Assembly (NCBI GenBank): GCA_949288455.1
Contig: CASEKF010000063.1
Coordinates: 1-38,843, forward strand
Source of the DNA: an uncultured bacterium
Lineage (GTDB): Bacteria > Vulcanimicrobiota > CADAWZ01
Reading direction: 5' to 3'
Length of the DNA: 38,843 bases
Below the pieces are notes generated by a model. The model was not told where the DNA came from. It did no database searches and saw only the letters and a program-made list of their open reading frames with translations. Both the position numbers and the translations under genes were made by a program. Of the stretch, positions 34,334 to 38,843 are shown one piece after another; positions within the stretch are counted from its first letter, which is position 1; the number at the start of each line of letters is the position of its first letter.

Positions 34334-34457
34334 TGTTTCTGAAGTGATACGCGATCCTGATTTCTGCACATCTTTTCGTATTGTAAGACAAAGCGGTTTT
34401 TTTAGCGAAGGTTTTTTTGTCGTGGAATCTACTGAACATATGGAAGTAATAAATTAG
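34326..34457 (+). pseudogene. 3'-truncated phage structural gene fragment
   Basis: A TTG at 34326 with GAGGGAGGG just upstream overlaps the end of the previous frame, as in phage operons. The 43-residue product starts L-I-N-V-S-E-V-I-R-D-P-D-F and resembles the N-terminus of small tail-associated proteins that follow gp10-like genes. It stops early at 34455-34457, just where the sequence character changes, so the downstream part was probably lost at the junction. Confidence 0.5.
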
Positions 34458-34497
34458 AACGGTTGATATGGGCGATGCAGTAAGCGGCCAGATCAGC

Positions 34498-34550
34498 AAA
34501 TAGGCGGCATAGATCAGCACCGGGGACGGGCTGGCCTATGCCGCCTATTT
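34498..34550. repeat. 15-bp perfect inverted repeat
   Basis: AAATAGGCGGCATAG (34498-34512) and its exact complement (34536-34550) flank 23 bases. It is the first of five inverted repeats in 263 bases and is followed by TTTCGTTTT on the plus strand. Confidence 0.85.
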
Positions 34551-34566
34551 CGTTTTGGAGGGAATG

Positions 34567-34663
34567 GGTACAGCTGCTCCTATGCAGGCTGTACCAGCTT
34601 CCCGACAAAATAGGGGTTTCCAAAGGGGACACCCCTTTGGCACACGACTTTGCAACGCAAAGT
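34567..34663. repeat. Cluster of three short inverted repeats
   Basis: Three hairpins lie in a row: GGTACAGC / GCTGTACC (34567-34574, 34588-34595, with further inner pairing), CCAAAGGGG / CCCCTTTGG (34620-34628, 34632-34640, loop ACA) and ACTTTGC / GCAAAGT (34647-34653, 34657-34663, loop AAC). The last is flanked by CACAC and GTGTG. No coding potential is credible here. Confidence 0.8.
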
Positions 34664-34672
34664 GTAGTGTGT

Positions 34673-34760
34673 TATACCTGCTGTCACGGCTGACGGGTAA
34701 AATGAGGGTTTCGCCGGATGGAAACACTCACTTTGCCCGTCAGCCGTGACAGCAGGTATA
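34673..34760. repeat. 88-bp near-perfect palindrome
   Basis: The 29-base outer arms (34673-34701 and 34732-34760) differ at one base, which would still pair as G-U in RNA. The interior continues the pairing (TGAG-GTTTC against GAAAC-CTCA), leaving a loop of about eight bases. The stem ends six bases after the stop codon of the minus-strand DUF6119 gene, so it may serve as its terminator; its size is also typical of transfer origins or small inverted-repeat elements. Confidence 0.85.
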
Positions 34761-34766
34761 TAAAAC

Positions 34767-36404
34767 TCACCAGTAAACAAAATCAATTGTGAGAGATATG
34801 TCTGTAGTGCTCAAACGCCGCTTCAATTCTGTTAGATGGATAAGGAAATTGATAGAAAAAACATCTTCCCATTTTTCTACCATATTAGCACGCCCGTCAA
34901 AGATTAATACCATCCTAAACTCCGTGGGAGAAACAGCTAAATCTCCTGGCAATGTTAAAGAACCCATGCCTGCTTCACATTTTTCAAGTGTCAGCATGGC
35001 TTGGTCAATGGCATACGCAAAATCATTCGGCTTTCCTATCTTCACAAAGTATAGGGTCTGATCCTTGCAAAAGTCGCACACTTCATATCTGTATCGGCCA
35101 TTACCTTCCGGATCAACAGGTACGGTTTGCGGGTGTAAACAAATCGCCCCTATCAGCTGCGAAATGTTCTGATTGTAGAAAGTTTCGTATGGTTGCCTGC
35201 TGTTTGTTTCGTCATAAAAACCGTTTTCCCTTGCAAATTGAATGACATCGTCTTTAGATAGTGAAAACTCGTCTTGAGAATGATTTATAAAAGCAACCCT
35301 TTTGGCTTCTTGGAAGATACGGTCAAGATATGCAATGTTAAAGGAGCACCATTTGCCATTGCGCAAGCAAAAATTATCTTCTGTGATAAATTCCAGATAC
35401 TCCGTGATAGGTTTGCGGTTTGTCCATGCATCATTGGCGTATTCAATAGAGATGTTAATTTTCTGAATTACTTCTTGTAGCGCAAATTCTTTTTCCCTAA
35501 CAAACTCATTAATTGCAGTTATGGATAATTCACCATCGAATTCAAGGCTTTTATGATTACAGCTTAATTTGAAACGGACAGAATCGTTCTGTATTAGCCG
35601 TGTTCCCATCATGTAGAAAGATGGAACATTTATTAAGTTTCCATCGTGAGCGGCTCCGTCATATTGCTCAATAGCAACAGCTAATTGATGATAAAGGCTT
35701 TCAATTTTTTCTGCATCTTCTTCTGCATCCAAAAAAGTTAATCTCGGTAGAGAAATCGAGCTATCTGCTTTTATTATTTCATTTAGGAGACTCAATTTTT
35801 CGCCGATTTCAGTTGGCTTCTCTTCCCATTTGAATTGTGCAGAGGTTCCGCAGTTGATAGTAGTTCCCCACAACTCTGTATCCAGGCTCGTCCCTCGAAT
35901 ATAGGTCGGTATTTCTCCGCTACGATAGGACAGCACTGTACCGCCCAAGTAATCCATGTGCATTTTACTTAGCTTGCTACCATGAGAAATATTTTGTTGT
36001 GCTCTAACCTGATCTAAATCAATTAGTCGTTCTGCAACAGCCACTCCAAAATTAAAATCACAATAATCGCTCACATAAAAGTGTGCATTGCCATAAGAAA
36101 CAACAAAACAAGAGTCTTCCCTGCAACAAATTAAGGCTGCTCCATATATTTTTAATTCTTGTCTCAAATCCCATTCGGTACAGGTGGATAATAAATTTAC
36201 CCAAGGAGAGCCCTTTCGATTGTCTTTATCGCAAAACATGAGGGTAAATGTATATCCAGAGGGGTTTTGAATACACTCCGGTTTCAATGGTATTTCTTCA
36301 AATCTTCGATCTTCCAAGAACGACTTGAAGCTCTCTGCTTTTTCTGGAAGAATGCGGTATATATTGTAGTCATAGAGCGGCTTATCGTCTCTCTTTCGTG
36401 ACAT
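34767..36404 (-). CDS. DUF6119/TIGR04141-family sporadically distributed protein
   Basis: The protein has about 545 residues from ATG 36404, chosen because GAGGTG lies just upstream; a TTG seven codons earlier overlaps that site. It resembles the sporadically distributed TIGR04141/DUF6119 family, with L-Y-D-Y-N-I-Y-R-I-L near the start. A segment around residue 100 (C-F-V-V-S-Y-G-N-A-H-F-Y-V, then F-G-V-A-V-A-E-R-L-I-D) is typical of that family. The family has no proven activity but is often encoded next to restriction or other defence genes. Here it is the last gene of the restriction-modification operon, 38 bases after the nuclease. No membrane segments or signal peptide. The family call is from memory of its pattern. 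Confidence 0.65.
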   Translation of the reverse strand: MSRKRDDKPLYDYNIYRILPEKAESFKSFLEDRRFEEIPLKPECIQNPSGYTFTLMFCDKDNRKGSPWVNLLSTCTEWDLRQELKIYGAALICCREDSCFVVSYGNAHFYVSDYCDFNFGVAVAERLIDLDQVRAQQNISHGSKLSKMHMDYLGGTVLSYRSGEIPTYIRGTSLDTELWGTTINCGTSAQFKWEEKPTEIGEKLSLLNEIIKADSSISLPRLTFLDAEEDAEKIESLYHQLAVAIEQYDGAAHDGNLINVPSFYMMGTRLIQNDSVRFKLSCNHKSLEFDGELSITAINEFVREKEFALQEVIQKINISIEYANDAWTNRKPITEYLEFITEDNFCLRNGKWCSFNIAYLDRIFQEAKRVAFINHSQDEFSLSKDDVIQFARENGFYDETNSRQPYETFYNQNISQLIGAICLHPQTVPVDPEGNGRYRYEVCDFCKDQTLYFVKIGKPNDFAYAIDQAMLTLEKCEAGMGSLTLPGDLAVSPTEFRMVLIFDGRANMVEKWEDVFSINFLIHLTELKRRLSTTDISLTIDFVYW

Positions 36405-36442
36405 ACCAACACCTCGTTTTTGCAAATAATATCTAGTGAAGG

Positions 36443-37405
36443 TTAAATGCCTGCAATAGATAAAATTTGCAACGAAAAATCTCTATATTCAGCGCTACTT
36501 TGATTCAAAAGTTCAGATATTCGGTAAAATTTATTTGTAGTCGGAGATTCTTTTTGTGCCATGTTCATATCAATGCGGTCAACATTAACTACTGTCCAGC
36601 ACTCTACATAACCATCTTTTTTTGCCTTCTGATGGCTTTTTTCGGCCTCTCCCACTCGGTTGTGAATATTCGAGTAGTCTTGTCCTCCTTTAACCTCGAT
36701 TGCAACTAAATTTCGGTATTTGTCTGTTGCTAATTCTTCCCTTATTACAATATCGGGATCAGCTGCAAATTGTATGTATACGGTACGGCCTGAATTATTC
36801 TTTAATTCAATGCATCTTGAGTTAGAGCGAACAACAGATGCGCTTACAATTTGATAAACTACATCGAATACTTGTGAAATAGCAGAAGTCCCTTTTTGGA
36901 CATTAGCCCCGCCACGAAGTTGTGGCCCCAATGTCAAAAGGGTCAATTGATCAAAGAATCCGGAACTGATCATTTGGTCCTCAAGATGCTCCAACATATA
37001 TTTTGCACTGAGATTTAATGCTCGGCATAATTCTGGTAGAGCACTACATTGCTTTTGCGAAAGGGAGCCCTTTTCCTCTAATGATTTGAACATCCCTGCG
37101 CCAGTAGCGGCAGTGTAAAATCCTTTTTGACTGTAACCTAGCAAAAGACGATAATAGCCTAGTAATCTAGGGTTCTTTTCCAAAATACTTGGAACCGCAA
37201 ACAATAATTCGCCTCTCATTCCATGCGTGGCAAGAGTTTGTAGAGAACCATTGTCAACATACTCATGTAGCTCTGAATCAAGTATATTGATTTCCATTAC
37301 TGCAACTTTCGTAGCCAAGGCATCCTGAAGAAACGTCTCTCGTAATTCTTTCAATGTATTAGCAAAACTAACCTGGGTATTTTGAAAGTCAAATACTATT
37401 GCCAT
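36443..37405 (-). CDS. XcyI-like type II restriction endonuclease
   Basis: The protein is about 320 residues from ATG 37405, preceded by AGGTG six bases upstream, immediately after the methyltransferase stop; a GTG three codons earlier overlaps that gene. The PD-(D/E)xK nuclease core is visible as D-P-D-I-V-I-R-E-E (D218 counted from this ATG) and L-V-A-I-E-V-K-G-G (E237, K239). Next comes the block N-I-H-N-R-V-G-E-A-E-K-S-H, which I recognise from the XcyI family. XcyI recognises CCCGGG, so the same target is possible but unproven. The upstream L-R-G-G-A-N-V-Q-K-G segment also fits that family. Confidence 0.72.
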   Translation of the reverse strand: MAIVFDFQNTQVSFANTLKELRETFLQDALATKVAVMEINILDSELHEYVDNGSLQTLATHGMRGELLFAVPSILEKNPRLLGYYRLLLGYSQKGFYTAATGAGMFKSLEEKGSLSQKQCSALPELCRALNLSAKYMLEHLEDQMISSGFFDQLTLLTLGPQLRGGANVQKGTSAISQVFDVVYQIVSASVVRSNSRCIELKNNSGRTVYIQFAADPDIVIREELATDKYRNLVAIEVKGGQDYSNIHNRVGEAEKSHQKAKKDGYVECWTVVNVDRIDMNMAQKESPTTNKFYRISELLNQSSAEYRDFSLQILSIAGI

Positions 37406-37406
37406 C

Positions 37407-38279
37407 TTATTCACCTACAACTTTCAATACTGGAAGTTCTAAAATATCCAGCCGTGTTCTTGCGATTTTAACATACTCATCGTTTAACTCTATGCCAACA
37501 AATTGTCTATTAAATTCTTGACAAACAACGCCAACTGTTCCAGAACCAAAAAATGGGTCAAGTACAAAATCATTCTCTTTAGTTGAGGCAAGAATGCATG
37601 GTTCTATCAAAGCAGGAGGGAATGTTGCAAAGTGAGCTTCTGCAAACGGCGCGGTGTTTACATTCCAAACTGTGCGCTTGTTGCGTCCATTTTCTTTTAT
37701 GGCTTGGTAATCGTAATAATATTTTTCTTTTTTTGTAAGCATAAAAACATATTCGTGGGAACGTGTTGGCCGATCTTTCACGCTTTCTGGCATAGCATTA
37801 GGTTTGTTCCAAATAATATCACTACGCAAAAACCAACCATCAGCTTGCAAGGCTAGGGCCAATCGCCACGGAATTCCTAACAAATCTTTTGGTTTCAATC
37901 CTTCTGGAGTGTCAGGACGAACACTCATTGCTCTAGCTGGATTCTTTTTGTCAGGTGCTCTATACCCACGATTTCCGCTAGTATACCCATCACCAATATT
38001 TAACCAAAACACACCATCATCTCGTAAAACTCTTTTTGCTTCAGCAAAAACAGATACTAATTTATTAATGTACTGCTGTAATTTTTCCTCCAGGCCAATT
38101 TGACCTTTAATACCATAATCTCGAAGTCCCCAATATGGCGGTGAAGTAACAATGCACTGCACTGAAGCCGATGGAAGTTTTTGTAAAGCAAGTATAGCAT
38201 CACTTTCAATTATAATCGAGTTATCGAGATTAATGGGGGTTGTTGTAATTTTTTTATATGTGATATCGCCCATTTTCAT
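37407..38279 (-). CDS. DNA methyltransferase of the restriction-modification system (beta class)
   Basis: The 290-residue enzyme has the catalytic motif T-S-P-P-Y-W (45-50) near the N-terminus and the SAM-binding D-P-F-F-G-S-G-T-V-G (241-250) near the C-terminus. Catalytic-before-SAM order defines the beta class. S-P-P-Y is usual for N4-cytosine methyltransferases, agreeing with an XcyI/Cfr9I-like specificity for CCCGGG; N6-adenine specificity is not excluded. ATG 38279 overlaps the stop of the upstream HTH gene (ATGA) and has AAGGAG five bases upstream. The nuclease begins one base after the end, so methylation is encoded first. Confidence 0.88.
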   Translation of the reverse strand: MKMGDITYKKITTTPINLDNSIIIESDAILALQKLPSASVQCIVTSPPYWGLRDYGIKGQIGLEEKLQQYINKLVSVFAEAKRVLRDDGVFWLNIGDGYTSGNRGYRAPDKKNPARAMSVRPDTPEGLKPKDLLGIPWRLALALQADGWFLRSDIIWNKPNAMPESVKDRPTRSHEYVFMLTKKEKYYYDYQAIKENGRNKRTVWNVNTAPFAEAHFATFPPALIEPCILASTKENDFVLDPFFGSGTVGVVCQEFNRQFVGIELNDEYVKIARTRLDILELPVLKVVGE

Positions 38280-38470
38280 TTTTGCTCCTTAAACATACGA
38301 TATTGTTTCTTTAGTTTTTTTGTCGGTTTCTCTGCATTCTCTGGAATAACCCAGATGCGACTCATTCGAGTTGCTCCAATTATACGTTCTTCTTTACAGA
38401 GAATCTGAACTTGGCGCGGGGTTATTCCCCATTTTTGTGCCGCTTCTTGAACCGTAATATATCCGTTCAT
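38276..38470 (-). CDS. Small helix-turn-helix protein
   Basis: The 64-residue protein has an excisionase/MerR-like winged HTH: Y-I-T-V-Q-E-A-A-Q-K-W-G-I-T-P-R-Q-V-Q (about 4-22), then a wing with S-R-I-W-V-I-P. The C-terminus is lysine-rich. Similar small proteins are common next to DNA methyltransferases in Clostridia and may regulate the operon or help DNA binding. GAGGT lies about eight bases before the ATG. It is the first gene of the operon and is translationally coupled to the methyltransferase. Confidence 0.8.
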   Translation of the reverse strand: MNGYITVQEAAQKWGITPRQVQILCKEERIIGATRMSRIWVIPENAEKPTKKLKKQYRMFKEQK

Positions 38471-38519
38471 TTATATTACCTCAGCAGAGTTTTTGCGGGA
38501 GACGCTATTAACTGTCTAT

Positions 38520-38548
38520 ATTATATTCGTTTAAGCGAAATTATACAA
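38520..38548 (-). promoter_or_regulatory. Promoter of the restriction-modification operon with spacer palindrome
   Basis: On the minus strand TTGTAT (38543-38548) and TATAAT (38520-38525) are separated by 17 bases. The spacer contains TTCGCTTAAACGAA (38526-38539), a 14-bp palindrome with one mismatched pair. A second TATAAT (38540-38545) overlaps the -35 box. A repressor bound to the palindrome would block the promoter; the small HTH protein is the natural candidate. Confidence 0.75.
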
Positions 38549-38578
38549 GGATTTCTTTTGATAGGGAACGAACACATT

Positions 38579-38842
38579 TTAGGTGTCTTGTACTTGTTCT
38601 ATCATCTTCATCGCCAATCGTTGGAACTCCTTTGCTGTTTCCTCATCCATTGGGACAAGTTGCCCAATCTGCCTAGCAATCATCGCAGTTACATCGTCCA
38701 CTGACACCGGCTCTTGCTGTTGCCCTGCCAGTGTGTCCCTCATGGTTTGGAGCATTGCGGCGGTGGCAGCTTCCCCCGGCTGCTCTCCGTTGTCAATGTC
38801 TTTCTTAATATCCCGCAGGATAGCAAGGAACACATTTTTGAT
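38579..38842 (-). CDS. C-terminal part of an unrecognised protein, cut by the window edge
   Basis: The frame ends at 38579 and is open to the window edge; a GTG at 38833 is possible but the frame continues upstream (I-K-N-V-F-L-A-I-L-R-D), so the gene is probably larger. The visible part is acidic and helical, with Gln-rich A-G-Q-Q-Q-E-P-V-S-V-D-D and a tail L-A-M-K-M-I-E-Q-V-Q-D-T. I do not recognise it. Its bases are clearly more GC-rich than the restriction operon, suggesting a different origin, perhaps an integrative-element backbone. Confidence 0.5.
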   Translation of the reverse strand: MKNVFLAILRDIKKDIDNGEQPGEAATAAMLQTMRDTLAGQQQEPVSVDDVTAMIARQIGQLVPMDEETAKEFQRLAMKMIEQVQDT

Positions 38843-38843
38843 T

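Noticed and set aside
34555-34749. 64-residue plus-strand frame across the palindrome cluster, and overlapping minus-strand frames
   Set aside because: It is made entirely of inverted-repeat sequence, has no ribosome site that fits, and its composition is not protein-like.

Overview
The window looks like a chromosomal segment of an uncultured, AT-leaning bacterium with a short mobile segment at its right end. The housekeeping gene order mixes Firmicutes-like blocks (rpsU-pgpH-ybeY-dgkA; dprA-topA-trmFO-hslV) with a gene typical of organisms with a Gram-negative envelope, a lipid-A-disaccharide-synthase-like glycosyltransferase. This combination suggests a diderm lineage outside the classical Proteobacteria, for example Synergistota or Eremiobacterota/Xenobia-like gut bacteria. 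That placement is a guess from gene content and order; no phylogenetic marker was aligned.

Layout. (1) 1-6100, minus strand: tRNA-Ala(CGC) with a clean promoter and terminator, an anchored carbohydrate-binding-like protein, then an rpsU-pgpH-ybeY-dgkA/PAP2-corC-like cluster (translation, c-di-AMP turnover, rRNA processing, lipid phosphorylation, ion/CBS protein). (2) 6170-16270, minus strand: one long run of tightly packed genes with a promoter at its head (16240-16268): small helical protein, YigZ/IMPACT, Ptb-like acyltransferase, TlyA, NAD kinase, M16 peptidase, DapB, Asd, aspartokinase, LpxB-like protein and an ICMT-like membrane methyltransferase. The dapB-asd-lysC set supplies the aspartate/diaminopimelate pathway. 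(3) 16439-19775, plus strand: an accessory locus with an HETGH metalloprotease resembling the anthrax lethal factor/Pro-Pro endopeptidase fold, followed by two paralogous glycine-zipper small proteins, one apparently frameshifted. Each transcription unit ends in its own strong hairpin terminator. (4) 19850-30882, plus strand: TPR-FHA protein, dprA, topA, trmFO, hslV, mutS and an AspT-type transporter: DNA uptake/processing, topology, tRNA methylation, proteolysis and mismatch repair. (5) 31055-33733, plus strand: a promoter-driven, 660-residue RTX-like glycine/asparagine repeat protein and an Ogt-type DNA alkyl repair protein. (6) 33971-38843: decayed phage structural genes, a dense cluster of inverted repeats, and a minus-strand operon HTH - DNA methyltransferase - XcyI-like restriction endonuclease - DUF6119/TIGR04141-family protein. 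The operon has one strong promoter with a palindrome in its spacer. An unrelated, more GC-rich partial gene lies at the window edge.

The two most interesting loci are the restriction-modification operon carrying a DUF6119 protein as its last gene (a candidate composite defence system) and the protease plus glycine-zipper locus (a candidate secreted toxin or surface system). In the housekeeping part, the most notable oddities are a DgkA-PAP2 fusion, a YbeY with Asp in place of the third zinc-binding His, and hslV without hslU beside it.
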